Positions 1 through 8,760 of a DNA stretch of 64,000 nucleotides are shown one piece after another; position 1 is the first letter of the stretch; the number at the start of each line of letters is the position of its first letter. Under the pieces are notes generated by a model. The model made no database searches, had not been told where the DNA came from, and saw only the letters and a program-made list of their open reading frames with translations. Origin of the DNA: Bosea vaviloviae (GTDB lineage Bacteria; Pseudomonadota; Alphaproteobacteria; Rhizobiales; Beijerinckiaceae); assembly GCF_001741865.1 (NCBI RefSeq), contig NZ_CP017147.1, positions 6,067,001 to 6,131,000 on the forward strand, read 5' to 3'. A program made the position numbers and the translations under genes.

Positions 1-708
1 AGGATCGCAACCGAATGGTATGACCGCGCAGCCGCGCGCGGCGACATCAACGCGGCTTATGCACTCGCATCCGCCCTCCTCGACGAGCGCAGCGGCAAGC
101 GCGATCCCGAACGCGCCGGCACGCTGCTGCGCAAGGCCGCCGCCGCCGGCCACCCGGCCGCCAATTACAACCTCGCCCTCGCCTTGCTCGCGACGGGCAA
201 GGAGGAGGACGACAAGCGCGCCGTCTCTTGCCTGGAGATTGCAGCGAATGCCGGTATCGGCGACGCGCTCATGGCGCTCGGCATCCTCGCCAAGCAGGGC
301 CGCGGCCTGCCCCAGAGCGAGGCCAAGGCCGCCGAATGGATGGCCAAGGCATCCCAGGCCGGCAATGTGCCCGGCGAGGTCGAATACGCGATCATGCTGT
401 TCAACGGCACCGGCGTCGCCAAGGACGAGACCGCCGCCGCCAAGCTCTTCCTGCGCGCCGCGAACCAGGGCAACCCGATCGCCCAGAACCGGCTGGCGCG
501 GCTTTACCAGTCCGGCCGCGGCATTGCGCCCGACTCGATCGAGGCCGCAGCCTGGCACCTCGCCGCCCGCGCCCGGGGGCTGGACGATGCCGGTCTCGAC
601 CAGCTTTTCGACCGCCTCAGTCACGAGCAGCAGGGCCGCGCCGCGGCGCTCGCCGCGACCCGGATCGAAGGCGCGGCCTTGACGTCGCCCGGCCAGACGA
701 GCAAGTGA
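1..708 (+). CDS. Sel1-repeat (TPR-like) protein, 5' end outside window
   Basis: The frame is open from the first base and ends with TGA at 706-708, giving 235 residues of the C-terminal part. It is built of Sel1-like repeats of about 36 residues, seen as recurring A-A-x-x-G-x-x-x-A helices such as AGHPAANYNLALALL, AGIGDALMALGILA and QGNPIAQNRLARLY. Sel1 proteins are solenoid scaffolds, often periplasmic or envelope-associated; the partner here is unknown. The last 30 residues are Ala-rich and outside the repeats. No signal peptide can be judged because the N-terminus is missing. The following gap holds a palindromic repeat, so this gene probably ends its transcription unit. Confidence 0.8.
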   Translation, partial: RIATEWYDRAAARGDINAAYALASALLDERSGKRDPERAGTLLRKAAAAGHPAANYNLALALLATGKEEDDKRAVSCLEIAANAGIGDALMALGILAKQGRGLPQSEAKAAEWMAKASQAGNVPGEVEYAIMLFNGTGVAKDETAAAKLFLRAANQGNPIAQNRLARLYQSGRGIAPDSIEAAAWHLAARARGLDDAGLDQLFDRLSHEQQGRAAALAATRIEGAALTSPGQTSK

Positions 709-736
709 CCGGCTGAACTTCGAGGCTGACATCTTC

Positions 737-783
737 AGCCCTCATCCCGAGGAGCCGCTATGCTGCTCCTCGGGATGAGGGCT
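737..783. repeat. Palindromic repeat (agccctcat family)
   Basis: Perfect 18-bp inverted arms (737-754 and 766-783) surround an 11-base spacer. The arm core, agccctcatcc(c/t)gagga, reappears in the larger nested element at 43772-43900. It lies 28 bases after a stop codon and has no downstream T-run, so it fits an intergenic REP-type repeat better than a classic terminator. Confidence 0.7.
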
Positions 784-862
784 CGGGACGTTCCAGCCGG
801 CTCTTTTACATCTTGACCGGCGCCGCGACGCCGCCGTTCGACTGCTGCACCCTGAGGTATCG

Positions 863-1651
863 ATGATCCGCTCCCCCCTGATGACCGTGATGACGGACGC
901 CGTGATGAAGGCGTCCCGCTCGCTGAAGCGCGATTTCGGCGAAATCGAGAATTTGCAGGTGCTCGCCAAGGGCCCCGGCGATTTCGTCTCCAAGGCTGAC
1001 ACCAAGGCCGAGGAGATCATCCGCGCCGCGCTGGAGAAGGCCCGCCCCGGCTACGGCTTCGTCATGGAGGAGAGCGGCGTCGTCCAGGGCACCGACGAGA
1101 GCAACCGCTGGCACATCGACCCGCTCGACGGCACCCACAACTTCCTGCGCGGCATCCCGCACTGGAACATCTCGGTCGCACTCGAGCGCGACAACCAGTT
1201 CATCGCCGGCGTGGTCTATGACGCCGCCAAGGACGAGCTCTTCATCGCCGAGAAGGGCAAGGGCGCCTATGTCAACAACCGCCGCATGCGCGTCTCGGGC
1301 CGCCGCGAGCCCGCCGAGATGCTGATCGGCATGGGCGTGCCCCATATCGGCAAGGGCGGGCACCCGCTCTTCCTGCACGAGCTGGGCGCGGTGATGACGC
1401 GCTTCGCCAATGTCCGGCGCATGGGCTCGGCCGCGCTCGACATCGCCTATGTCGCGGCAGGCCGCATGGACGCCTATTGGGAACGAGGCCTCAACACCTG
1501 GGATTTCGCGGCCGGAGCCGTGATGATCCGCGAAGCCGGCGGCACCTTCGGCACGCTCGACGGCAAGCAGCCGACCAGCGCCAAAGACATCATCTGCGGC
1601 AATGAAGTCGGCGAACAGTCACTGCGCGCCGCGCTCAAGTCGGCAGGCTGA
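863..1651 (+). CDS. Inositol monophosphatase family protein
   Basis: This 262-residue protein has the FIG/IMPase signature: an acidic pair in GFVMEESG (E69-E70), the metal and phosphate motif DPLDGTHNF (86-94), and the C-terminal W-D-x-A-A-G motif (W213, D214) followed by IREAGG. The family dephosphorylates inositol-1-phosphate and related sugar or nucleotide phosphates with Mg2+ in the cytoplasm. The second Thr of the usual DPLDGTTNF is His here. Alphaproteobacterial SuhB-like proteins are the closest functional guess, but the true substrate cannot be read from sequence. The neighbours downstream are a MotA/MotB-like pair, about 90 bases away. Confidence 0.88.
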   Translation: MIRSPLMTVMTDAVMKASRSLKRDFGEIENLQVLAKGPGDFVSKADTKAEEIIRAALEKARPGYGFVMEESGVVQGTDESNRWHIDPLDGTHNFLRGIPHWNISVALERDNQFIAGVVYDAAKDELFIAEKGKGAYVNNRRMRVSGRREPAEMLIGMGVPHIGKGGHPLFLHELGAVMTRFANVRRMGSAALDIAYVAAGRMDAYWERGLNTWDFAAGAVMIREAGGTFGTLDGKQPTSAKDIICGNEVGEQSLRAALKSAG

Positions 1652-1738
1652 CATATATCTTTGCTCTTTCACGCTTGATCCCGGCGGCGCTGGAGGCGAC
1701 AGTCCCGCAGGCGGCAAGACCTGAACGGAAGACGAAGC

Positions 1739-2752
1739 ATGGCGGATGAGGGCATAGCGGCCGAGCAGATCACGGTCGCAACGATGCGGGAGGAGACCCG
1801 CTTTTCGCGTCCGTTGCGCTATGTCGTCCGCGCGCTCCTGTTTCTCGCGCTGATCGGCTTCCTCGGCTACATCCTGCAAGGCGGTCTCACCACCGCCTTC
1901 ATGACCAATCCCGGCCTGAACGGCCTGATCCTCGGCTCGCTCTTCGTCGGTGTGCTGATCGCGCTGCGCGAGCTCTGGCGGCTTTACAGCGAGGCCCGCG
2001 CCGCCACCCGCCTCGCCGCCGCTCCGCTGCAGGCGGAGGTCCGGCGTCATCAGGTCATCGCCCCGCTCAGCGGCGTGCTGCCTCAGCTCGATCGCGGCAG
2101 CCTCGCCCCCGCCCAAGCCTCGACCGTTCTGGAATCGATCGCGGTCAGGCTCGATGACGGCCGCGAGGTCCTGCGCTATCTCGCCGGGCTGCTCGTCTTC
2201 CTCGGCCTGCTCGGCACCTTCTGGGGCCTGCTCGACACGGTCTCCTCCGTCGGCTCCGTCATCAAGTCGCTGCGCACCGGCGCGGAAGCCGGCGTGCTCT
2301 TCGACGAGCTCAAGGCCGGCCTCGCCGCCCCGCTCGCCGGCATGGGCCTGTCCTTCTCCTCATCGCTCTTCGGCATCGCCGGCTCGCTGATCCTCGGCTT
2401 CCTGGAATTGCAGGTCGCCCAGGCCCAGCGCCGCTTCCGCAACGAGATCGAGAGCTGGCTCGGCACACGCACCGCCAGCGCCACGTCGATCACCACCTCC
2501 CAGCCCTTCGCCGGCGACGCGCTGAACGACCGCTTCGACAAGCTCAGCGCGGCCATGGCCGAGAGCGGAGCCAACAACCGCGCCGCGACCCAGGCGCTCT
2601 CCAACCTCGCCGAGGGCATCCAGGGTCTCGTCCAGCATATGCGCGCGGAGCAGCAGCTCATTCGCGACTGGGTCGAGGCGCAGGCCTCGCGCGAGAAGGA
2701 CATGAAGCGCCTGATCGAGAGATTGACCGCCGACCACGTCACGGAGCCATGA
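1739..2752 (+). CDS. MotA/TolQ/ExbB-type proton channel protein
   Basis: A 337-residue inner-membrane protein. Hydrophobic segments lie at about 24-45 and 56-80 and then at about 143-165 and 190-222. The third contains LLGTFWGLLDTV, typical of MotA/TolQ/ExbB channels, and the fourth is GMGLSFSSSLFGIAGS. The C-terminal 90 residues are a polar, probably coiled-coil cytoplasmic tail. It is followed after 55 bases by an OmpA-domain partner, so the two probably form a proton-driven stator-like complex. There are no flagellar genes nearby, so a role in envelope or division energetics is as likely as motility. The ATG follows a weak GGAAGA ribosome site. Confidence 0.82.
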   Translation: MADEGIAAEQITVATMREETRFSRPLRYVVRALLFLALIGFLGYILQGGLTTAFMTNPGLNGLILGSLFVGVLIALRELWRLYSEARAATRLAAAPLQAEVRRHQVIAPLSGVLPQLDRGSLAPAQASTVLESIAVRLDDGREVLRYLAGLLVFLGLLGTFWGLLDTVSSVGSVIKSLRTGAEAGVLFDELKAGLAAPLAGMGLSFSSSLFGIAGSLILGFLELQVAQAQRRFRNEIESWLGTRTASATSITTSQPFAGDALNDRFDKLSAAMAESGANNRAATQALSNLAEGIQGLVQHMRAEQQLIRDWVEAQASREKDMKRLIERLTADHVTEP

Positions 2753-2807
2753 GCGCGCCGACACGATACGCTCGGAACAACGCCCTGATCCGCAGGAGCC
2801 GCTAAGC

Positions 2808-3824
2808 ATGGCCCTTTCCCGCTCCCACCGCCGCGACGACATCAATTTCTGGCCCGGCTTCGTCGATGCGCTCTCGACGATGCTGATCGGCATCGTCTTC
2901 CTGCTCTCGGTCTTCGTACTTGGCCAGTTCTTCCTGTCGCAGGAGCTGACCGGCAAGGACACCGCGCTCGACCGCCTCAACCGCCAGATCTCGGAACTGA
3001 CCGATCTGCTCGCGCTGGAGCGCTCCTCGAACCGGCAGGCGCAGGAAAACCTGAGCCTGTTGCAGTCGACGCTCACGCGCGAGCAGGGCGAACGCAGCCG
3101 TGTCCAGGGCCTGCTCAATGCGCAAGCCAGCGACGCGCCGGCCCAGCTCTCCGAAACCCAGAAGGCGCTCGAGAGCGAGAAACAGCTCTCGGCCCGCGCC
3201 CAGGCGACGGTCGATCTGGTCAACCAGCAGATTCTGGCGATGCGCCGCCAGCTCGCGGCGCTGGAGCAGGCGCTCAACGCCTCCGAGACCAAGGACAAGG
3301 AATCGCAGGCGCGCATCTCCGAGCTCGGCTCCAGGCTGAACGTGGCGCTGGCCCAGCGCGTGCAGGAACTGGCGCGCTACCGCTCCGACTTCTTCGGCCG
3401 CCTGCGTCAGGTGCTCGGCACGCGGCCCGACATCCGCGTCGTCGGCGACCGCTTCGTCTTCCAGTCCGAGGTCTTCTTCGACGCCGGCCAGGCCGTGCTC
3501 AAGCCGGAAGGTCGCGGCGAACTCGACAAGCTCGCCGCGATCCTGGTCGATCTCGGCCGCGAGATGCCCCCGGATATTCCCTGGATCCTGCGCGTCGACG
3601 GCCATACCGACAACCGTCCGATCCGATCGCCGCAATTCCCATCGAACTGGAGCCTCTCGACCGCGCGCGCGGTGGCGGTGGTCGAGTACCTGATCACGCG
3701 CGGCCTTCCCAACGACCGCATCGCCGCGACCGGCTTCGGCGAATTCCAGCCGCTTGACGTTGCCAACAACGACGAGGCCTGGCGCCGCAACCGGCGCATC
3801 GAGTTCAAGATCACCGAGCGCTGA
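2808..3824 (+). CDS. MotB/OmpA-family peptidoglycan-binding membrane protein
   Basis: 338 residues. The N-terminus has one transmembrane segment, FWPGFVDALSTMLIGIVFLL, with an Asp (D20) near its start, where MotB/TolR/ExbD proteins carry the essential proton-accepting Asp. A long Gln/Glu/Arg-rich coiled coil (about 45-180) follows. The C-terminus is an OmpA-like peptidoglycan-binding domain (about 200-338) with VDGHTDNRPI, NWSLSTARA, IAATGFGEFQP and NRRIEFKI. Known biology: such proteins anchor MotA-like channels to the cell wall. The long coiled-coil spacer differs from classic MotB. It forms an operon with the gene at 1739. Confidence 0.85.
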   Translation: MALSRSHRRDDINFWPGFVDALSTMLIGIVFLLSVFVLGQFFLSQELTGKDTALDRLNRQISELTDLLALERSSNRQAQENLSLLQSTLTREQGERSRVQGLLNAQASDAPAQLSETQKALESEKQLSARAQATVDLVNQQILAMRRQLAALEQALNASETKDKESQARISELGSRLNVALAQRVQELARYRSDFFGRLRQVLGTRPDIRVVGDRFVFQSEVFFDAGQAVLKPEGRGELDKLAAILVDLGREMPPDIPWILRVDGHTDNRPIRSPQFPSNWSLSTARAVAVVEYLITRGLPNDRIAATGFGEFQPLDVANNDEAWRRNRRIEFKITER

Positions 3825-4161
3825 GACCTTCCTCCTCGCCGCCGATATGCCTTGTTCCCCTAGTTCTGGCCTCTCTCCTTGCTGGAGAGAGTTCTCCGGC
3901 ACGGCTCCTGCACTTTTCAGAAAGGGGCGCGCGCCCTTCTCCCGTGGCGGGAGAATGTGGCTCGGCTGCAGCGAAAGGGCGCAGGGAACCCTTCTCCCGG
4001 ATGGGAGAAGGGCAGGGATGAGGGTGTGCCGCTGATTGTTGGGGTTCGGCGGAGCCGCTGTGCTCTCTGATTGGGCGGCACACCCTCATCCGGCGCTCCG
4101 CGCCACCTTCCCCATCCGGGAGAAGGGAAGAAGTGTCGCGGCCTTCAGGAAACGGGGTCAC
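3825..4161. repeat. Intergenic region with nested inverted repeat
   Basis: No gene is seen in these 337 bases between convergent genes. A nested inverted repeat has outer arms 3989-4005 and 4111-4127 (cccttctcccggatggg and its complement) and inner arms 4017-4032 and 4075-4090 (gatgagggtgtgccgc and its complement). A shorter, related cttctcccgtggcgggag hairpin lies near 3930-3955. The structure resembles a REP/BIME-type element and could also stop transcription from both sides. Confidence 0.65.
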
Positions 4162-5025
4162 TCAGCCTCGGCTCATGGCAACGAGCCAATCGCGCAGGAT
4201 CGCGGCCTCAGGCGACAGGCCGCCCGCCTCCAGCAGCCAGTACTGCTTGTCCTCGTCCGAGGGCTGCTCGAACAGCGTCGTCAGGCTGCCGCGCTGGAGC
4301 TCATCGGCGATGAGCGAGGTCGGGCACAACCCGATGCCCTGCCCGGCGATGACCGAGGCGACCAGGAGGTTGAAGTCAGCAAAGATCGGCCCGCCCCCGA
4401 TCGGTGCGTTCAGCCCGGCGGCGGCGAACCAGCGCCCCCAGGCGGACTGGGTCTCGTCATGGAGCAGCTCGGTGGCCAGCAGGTCGCGCGCAGCCGCAAA
4501 AGGGCCGTGCCGGGCCAGGAATTCGGGCGAGCAGGTCGGGCGCGTGGCCGCGCTGAGGATCGCAATCGCCGCAGCGTCAGGCCTGACGCCGTGCTGGATC
4601 AGCAGATCGACGCCGGCCTGGGCCGGACTGCGCGCATCGAGCGCATAGACCAGATTGAGCTGGATATCCGGATAAGCTGCCCGGAACAGCGGCAGCCGCG
4701 GAATCAGCCAGCGTGTCGTGACCGAGGGCAGGCAGGCCAGGCTGACCAGGGTCCGGCGCGTCTTCGCGGCGATCTGCCCTGCCGCGAGCGCGATATGCAT
4801 CAGCCCATGCGAGACGGCGGCGCCGAAATCCCGCCCGGCAGCTGTCAGCGCCACGCCGCGCGGATGACGCAGGAACAGTGGGACGCCCAGCCACAGCTCG
4901 AGCGCACGCACATGCTGGCTGACGGCAGCCGCCGTCAGGTTCAGCTCGGCCGCGGCCGCCGCGAAGCTTTCATGGCGGGCAGCCGCCTCGAAGGCGCGCA
5001 AGCCGCCAAGGGGAGGATATCTCAT
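4162..5025 (-). CDS. LysR-family transcriptional regulator
   Basis: 287 residues, the normal LysR length. The N-terminal winged helix-turn-helix spans about 1-65 (LRAFEAAARHESFAAAAAEL, then AAVSQHVRALE), and the effector domain spans about 90-285. The sequence LTAAAVSQHVRALELWLGVP resembles GcvA-type LysR proteins. It is transcribed away from a cyclase-family and a DUF1989 gene, and the 107-base shared intergenic region holds LysR-box-like repeats (5036-5056 and 5093-5108). By the usual LysR layout it likely controls that pair and itself; the effector is unknown. Confidence 0.88.
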   Translation of the reverse strand: MRYPPLGGLRAFEAAARHESFAAAAAELNLTAAAVSQHVRALELWLGVPLFLRHPRGVALTAAGRDFGAAVSHGLMHIALAAGQIAAKTRRTLVSLACLPSVTTRWLIPRLPLFRAAYPDIQLNLVYALDARSPAQAGVDLLIQHGVRPDAAAIAILSAATRPTCSPEFLARHGPFAAARDLLATELLHDETQSAWGRWFAAAGLNAPIGGGPIFADFNLLVASVIAGQGIGLCPTSLIADELQRGSLTTLFEQPSDEDKQYWLLEAGGLSPEAAILRDWLVAMSRG

Positions 5026-5035
5026 GCCGTTTAGA

Positions 5036-5108
5036 CTAAGCCTGACTTGCCCTTAGCACAAGAAAAACGAAGATTGCTCTGGTGTTCCAGTTAGCCTTAC
5101 TTGGCCTT
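5036..5108. promoter_or_regulatory. Candidate LysR operator sites in divergent promoter
   Basis: A perfect inverted repeat CTAAG-N11-CTTAG lies at 5036-5056, which matches the T-N11-A LysR-box architecture. AGCCTGACTTGCCCTT (5039-5054) is repeated in direct orientation as AGCCTTACTTGGCCTT (5093-5108), 14 of 16 identical with start points 54 bases apart. The first site sits 11 bases from the LysR start codon and the second 25 bases before the cyclase start. Recognition and activation sites is the inferred reading. Confidence 0.5.
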
Positions 5109-5132
5109 CCCTGAATCCGGAACCTCGCCGCG

Positions 5133-5810
5133 ATGCCTCTGGTCGACCTCAGCCATGACTTTGCCGACGGCATGCCCGGCTTCTCGCTGCGGCGCGACGG
5201 CGAGGTCAAGCAGTTCACCGCCGCGATCAGGCCCTTCGTGACGCATGAGGCCTCCGCACCGTTCTATGACGGCAAGGCCAGCTTCGAGATCACCGAGGTG
5301 TTTTTCCAGACCTCGATCGGCACCTATCTCGACGCGCCGCGGCACCGCTGGAAGGAGCGCCGCGACATTGCGGCCTTGAGCCTTGACGAGCTCGTGCTGC
5401 CGGGGCTGTGCGTCAGCGTCGCCGCAGCACGCCCTGGCGAGCGCATCGGACTTAGCCGCATCGACCTGCCCGCCGACCTCTCGGGCCTCGCCGTGCTGAT
5501 CCGCTTCGGCTGGGACGCCCATTGGGGAAAGCCGGCCTATGACGACTATCCCTTCATCGACGCGGATGTGATCGAAGCGCTTCGCGCCCGCGGCGCGCGC
5601 CTGCTCGGGGTCGACACAACCAATGTCGACACCCGTCACGATCCAGCGCGGCCGGCCCACTCGATCCTGCTCGGCCAGGATATCCTCATCGTCGAGAATC
5701 TGCGCCATCTCGATCGCTTACCGGCATCAGGCTTTCGCTTCTTCGCCATTCCGATCAAGGCGGTCGGCGCGGCCGCCATGACGATCAGGGCCTTCGCCGA
5801 AACAGCTTGA
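5133..5810 (+). CDS. Cyclase-family (KynB-like) metal-dependent hydrolase
   Basis: 225 residues with the cyclase/arylformamidase fold signature: LVDLSHDFADGMPGF at the N-terminus and SIGTYLDAPRH at 61-71. The canonical motif HxGTHxDxPxH here has Ser61 and Tyr65 in place of the two first His ligands, while Asp67 and His71 remain. A further GVDTTNVDT and a late VENL segment are also family-like. Members hydrolyse N-formylkynurenine, isatin or other amides, usually with Zn or Mn; altered ligands suggest a different metal site or substrate. The gene stands divergent from the LysR regulator and 18 bases upstream of the DUF1989 gene, so the two probably form one operon. Confidence 0.8.
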   Translation: MPLVDLSHDFADGMPGFSLRRDGEVKQFTAAIRPFVTHEASAPFYDGKASFEITEVFFQTSIGTYLDAPRHRWKERRDIAALSLDELVLPGLCVSVAAARPGERIGLSRIDLPADLSGLAVLIRFGWDAHWGKPAYDDYPFIDADVIEALRARGARLLGVDTTNVDTRHDPARPAHSILLGQDILIVENLRHLDRLPASGFRFFAIPIKAVGAAAMTIRAFAETA

Positions 5811-5828
5811 CGCGGGTGGGAACGAAAC

Positions 5829-6719
5829 ATGCCATCTTCACGGATTGGGACCATGCAGGACGCAAAGACGACAGCAGCCCCGGCCGATGCCGCCGAGCGG
5901 CGCAGCAAGCCCGCCGTGGTGGTCTATCCCAATGCGACCTTGCCAAGCGTCGACATGGCGATGCTGCAGGCGGCGCGGCAAAGCCTGACCAAGCTCGACG
6001 AGGTCATCGTTCCGCCCCGCGACGGGCGCGCCTTCCACGTGCCCAAGGGCCATTTCTTCCGCATCACCAGCATCGAGGGCCCGCAGGTCGGCGACCTCAA
6101 TCTCTGGAACGCCGACGATCTCTCCGAGCGCTTCTTCAGCGGCAAGACGCGGGCCCTGCACGCGACCCATCTCAACACGGGCGACCGGCTCTGGAGCACC
6201 CTGCCCTCATTGCGGCCGATGGCGACGATCACGCATGATACGCTCGGCTGGTATGGCTGGGACGAAGATGGCGGCGGCATCCACGACGTCATCGGCACGC
6301 GCTGCGACCCCTACACCAACCGGCTCCTGAGCGGCGGCGACTATCATCATTGCTGCCATTCGAACCTCGCCCGCGCGCTTGGCGCCGCCAAGGGCGTCCC
6401 GGCACGCGAGGTCGAGCAGCATGTCCACGATGTGCTCAACGTCTTCATGTGCACCGGCTTCACCCGCGACACGCACCAGTATTTCATGAAGGCGAGCCCG
6501 GTCCGCCCGGGTGACTACATCGAGTTCTTCGCCGAGATCGACCTCATCGGCGCGCTCTCGGCCTGCCCCGGCGGCGATTGCAGCGCGAGCCATTCGAGCG
6601 ACGAGGCTGCCTGCTACCCGCTCAAGGTCGAGATCTTCGCGACCGAATCCGCGCTGCTCACCGGCTGGACGCCGCCGGAGCGCAACGCCTATCCGCGCAG
6701 CCATGGCGAGAAGGGTTGA
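5829..6719 (+). CDS. DUF1989 / urea-carboxylase-associated family protein
   Basis: 296 residues. The family core includes PKGHFFRITSIEGPQVGDLN, a Cys-Asp pair (C159-D160), the block HHCCHSN (173-179) and CPGGDC (246-251), likely metal and active-site positions. DUF1989 proteins are best known as the paired subunits of carboxyguanidine deiminase in guanidine/urea carboxylase operons. Here there is one copy, no carboxylase and no allophanate hydrolase, and the partner is a cyclase-family enzyme. A related deiminase or hydrolase on another carbamoyl or amidino compound is inference. A second possible ATG lies at 5853; the upstream one has GGGAA at good spacing. Confidence 0.8.
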   Translation: MPSSRIGTMQDAKTTAAPADAAERRSKPAVVVYPNATLPSVDMAMLQAARQSLTKLDEVIVPPRDGRAFHVPKGHFFRITSIEGPQVGDLNLWNADDLSERFFSGKTRALHATHLNTGDRLWSTLPSLRPMATITHDTLGWYGWDEDGGGIHDVIGTRCDPYTNRLLSGGDYHHCCHSNLARALGAAKGVPAREVEQHVHDVLNVFMCTGFTRDTHQYFMKASPVRPGDYIEFFAEIDLIGALSACPGGDCSASHSSDEAACYPLKVEIFATESALLTGWTPPERNAYPRSHGEKG

Positions 6720-6728
6720 GGCTCTTTC

Positions 6729-6816
6729 CGTCATTGCGAGGAGGCGAAGCCAAGGAAGCAATCCAGGGGTGTAGCGCTCTACGACACTGGATTGCTTCGC
6801 TTCGCTCGCAATGACG
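6729..6816. repeat. REP-type inverted repeat (gtcattgcgag family)
   Basis: The outer arms CGTCATTGCGAG (6729-6740) and CTCGCAATGACG (6805-6816) are perfect complements. An internal pair, gaagcaatccag and ctggattgcttc, extends the stem. A diverged copy is at 53981-54072 and a short remnant at about 11557-11587. It lies between convergent genes. Confidence 0.7.
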
Positions 6817-6829
6817 GGAGCGAGCGCCG

Positions 6830-8626
6830 CTACGCCGCCTCCAGCCCGAACTGCAGCGCCGCAAGCCGCGCATAGAGCCCGCCGCGCGCCTTGAGCTCGG
6901 CATGCGTCCCATCCTCCACGACGCGCCCCTCATCCATCACCAGGATGCGGTCGGCCGAGAGGATGGTGGCGAGGCGATGGGCGACGACCAGGGTGGTGCG
7001 GCCCTGCATCAATCGGTCGAGCGCATCCTGCACTGCCCGCTCGCTCTCGGAATCGAGTGCGCTCGTCGCCTCGTCGAGCAGCAGGATCGGCGCGTCCTTC
7101 AGCACCGCGCGCGCGATCGCCAGGCGCTGGCGCTGGCCTCCCGAAAGCGTGACGCCGCGCTCGCCGACGATGGTGTCGTAGCCCTGCGGCAGGCTGCGGA
7201 TGAAGCCGTCCGCAGCGGCGAGCCGGGCTGCGTTCTCAACCTCGGCGCGGCTCGCTTCGGGCCGGCCATAGGCGATGTTGTCGGCAACGGAGACGCCGAA
7301 CACCGTCGGCTCCTGCGGCACCAGGGCGAAGCGCTGGCGCCAATCCTCGGGATCGGCCTCCGGCCCGGTGACGCCATCGACGACGACGCTGCCGCTGGCG
7401 GGATCGTAGAAGCGCAGCGCCAATTGCAGCACCGTGCTCTTGCCCGCCCCTGAAGGCCCCACCAGCGCGACGCGCTCACCGGGCCGGACCTTGAAGCTGA
7501 GCGCATGCAACGCGGACAGGCTGCGGCCGGGATAGGCAAAGGAGACCTGCTCGAAGGAGAGCTCGCCACGCGAAGGCTGCGGCATCGGCCGCGGATTCGG
7601 CGGGGCGGCAATGGCGGGCTTCATCGCCAGGATTTCGCCGAGGCGCCCGGCGGCGCCGGCAGCAGCCGAGATCTCGCCATAGACCTCCGAGAGCTGGCCG
7701 AGCGAGCTTGCCGCCATCACCGCATAGAGGATGAACTGCGACAGCCGCCCGCCGGTCATGCGGCCCTCGAAAACCTCGGTCGCGCCGGTCCACAAGACCC
7801 AGACCACGCTGGCGCTGATCAGGAAGATCGCGACGCCCGAGAGCAGCGCGCGCGAGGCGGTGGCCGAGCGCGAGGCGCCAAAGGCATCGTCCGAGGCCAC
7901 CGCGAAACGCGCCGCCGTCTGCTGCGACGCCCCGAAGGATTGCATGGTGCGGATCGCACCGACCGCTTCCGAGGCGAAGGCCGAGGCGTCGGCGAGCCGG
8001 TCCTGCGCCGCCCGCGCGCGCCGGCGCACCGAGCGGCCCGACAACACCAGCGGCAGGACGATGACCGGGATCGCGGCGATGACGATGGCCGAGAGCTGCG
8101 GGCTGGTGAAGATCATCAGGCCGAGCGCGCCGATGACCATGATTCCATTGCGCAGCGCAATCGAGGCCGTGGAGCCGAAGGTCGACTTGATCTGCGTCGT
8201 ATCGGCGGTGAGCCGCGAGACGAGATCGCCCGCCCGGCTCGAATCGAAGAAGGCGGGCTCGAGCTTGGTCAGATGCGCGAAGACGTCCGAGCGCAGATCG
8301 GCGACGATGCGCTCGCCCACCGTCATGACGAGGTAGAAGCGCGCCGAGCTCGCCAGCGCCAGGACCGCGACGATGCCGACGAGGACAAGGAAATAGCTGT
8401 TGGCCATTCGCTGCTCGCCGCCGGAAAAGCCGACATCGATGACACGACGCACGGCCAGCGGCAGAATCAGCGTCGCGGCTGAAGCCACCACCAACGCCAG
8501 CAAAGCGAGCCCGATCCGGCCCTTCTGGGCCAGCGCATAAGGCCAGAACGAGGAGAGAGAGCGGAAATCAGGCCTCGGTTTGGTATCGTCTTTATTGGCT
8601 TCGGCCACGCGTCTTTGTCCTGTCAT
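6830..8626 (-). CDS. ABC exporter, fused permease and ATPase (MsbA-like)
   Basis: 598 residues. The N-terminal exporter-type transmembrane domain (about 25-310, six helices) is fused to a nucleotide-binding domain (about 350-598). That domain has Walker [11 protein letters not shown]-loop VPQEPTVFG, signature [14 protein letters not shown], Walker [13 protein letters not shown] and the switch His in VVAHRLAT. This is the type I exporter architecture of lipid or drug exporters, working as a homodimer. The substrate is unknown. In related bacteria a similar gene often neighbours rpmE. An alternative GTG start at 8608 has a better-spaced AGGA than the ATG used here. Confidence 0.88.
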   Translation of the reverse strand: MTGQRRVAEANKDDTKPRPDFRSLSSFWPYALAQKGRIGLALLALVVASAATLILPLAVRRVIDVGFSGGEQRMANSYFLVLVGIVAVLALASSARFYLVMTVGERIVADLRSDVFAHLTKLEPAFFDSSRAGDLVSRLTADTTQIKSTFGSTASIALRNGIMVIGALGLMIFTSPQLSAIVIAAIPVIVLPLVLSGRSVRRRARAAQDRLADASAFASEAVGAIRTMQSFGASQQTAARFAVASDDAFGASRSATASRALLSGVAIFLISASVVWVLWTGATEVFEGRMTGGRLSQFILYAVMAASSLGQLSEVYGEISAAAGAAGRLGEILAMKPAIAAPPNPRPMPQPSRGELSFEQVSFAYPGRSLSALHALSFKVRPGERVALVGPSGAGKSTVLQLALRFYDPASGSVVVDGVTGPEADPEDWRQRFALVPQEPTVFGVSVADNIAYGRPEASRAEVENAARLAAADGFIRSLPQGYDTIVGERGVTLSGGQRQRLAIARAVLKDAPILLLDEATSALDSESERAVQDALDRLMQGRTTLVVAHRLATILSADRILVMDEGRVVEDGTHAELKARGGLYARLAALQFGLEAA

Positions 8627-8760
8627 GCTTGCACTGCCGGCCCGCCTGCGCTATGGCGCTGGCGACTTCACAGACAGGCTCATACGAAATTATTCGACGG
8701 GCCGACTATCCATGCCCGCTGATCGAGGCAGGCCCGTTTCTATCGATTGAGGATTTCGCC

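Noticed and set aside
1739..3824. Zorya-type anti-phage system (ZorA/ZorB)
   Set aside because: The fold pair fits, but no ZorC, ZorD or ZorE gene follows; the neighbours are a metabolic phosphatase and a LysR gene, and the pair looks like a core envelope complex.
5133..6719. Guanidine-utilisation operon with guanidine riboswitch
   Set aside because: A single DUF1989 gene and no carboxylase, allophanate hydrolase or riboswitch-like structure; the leader contains LysR-type sites instead.
8629..8760. N-terminal extension of bL31
   Set aside because: The frame is open upstream, but the conserved bL31 start and the ribosome site are at 8761.
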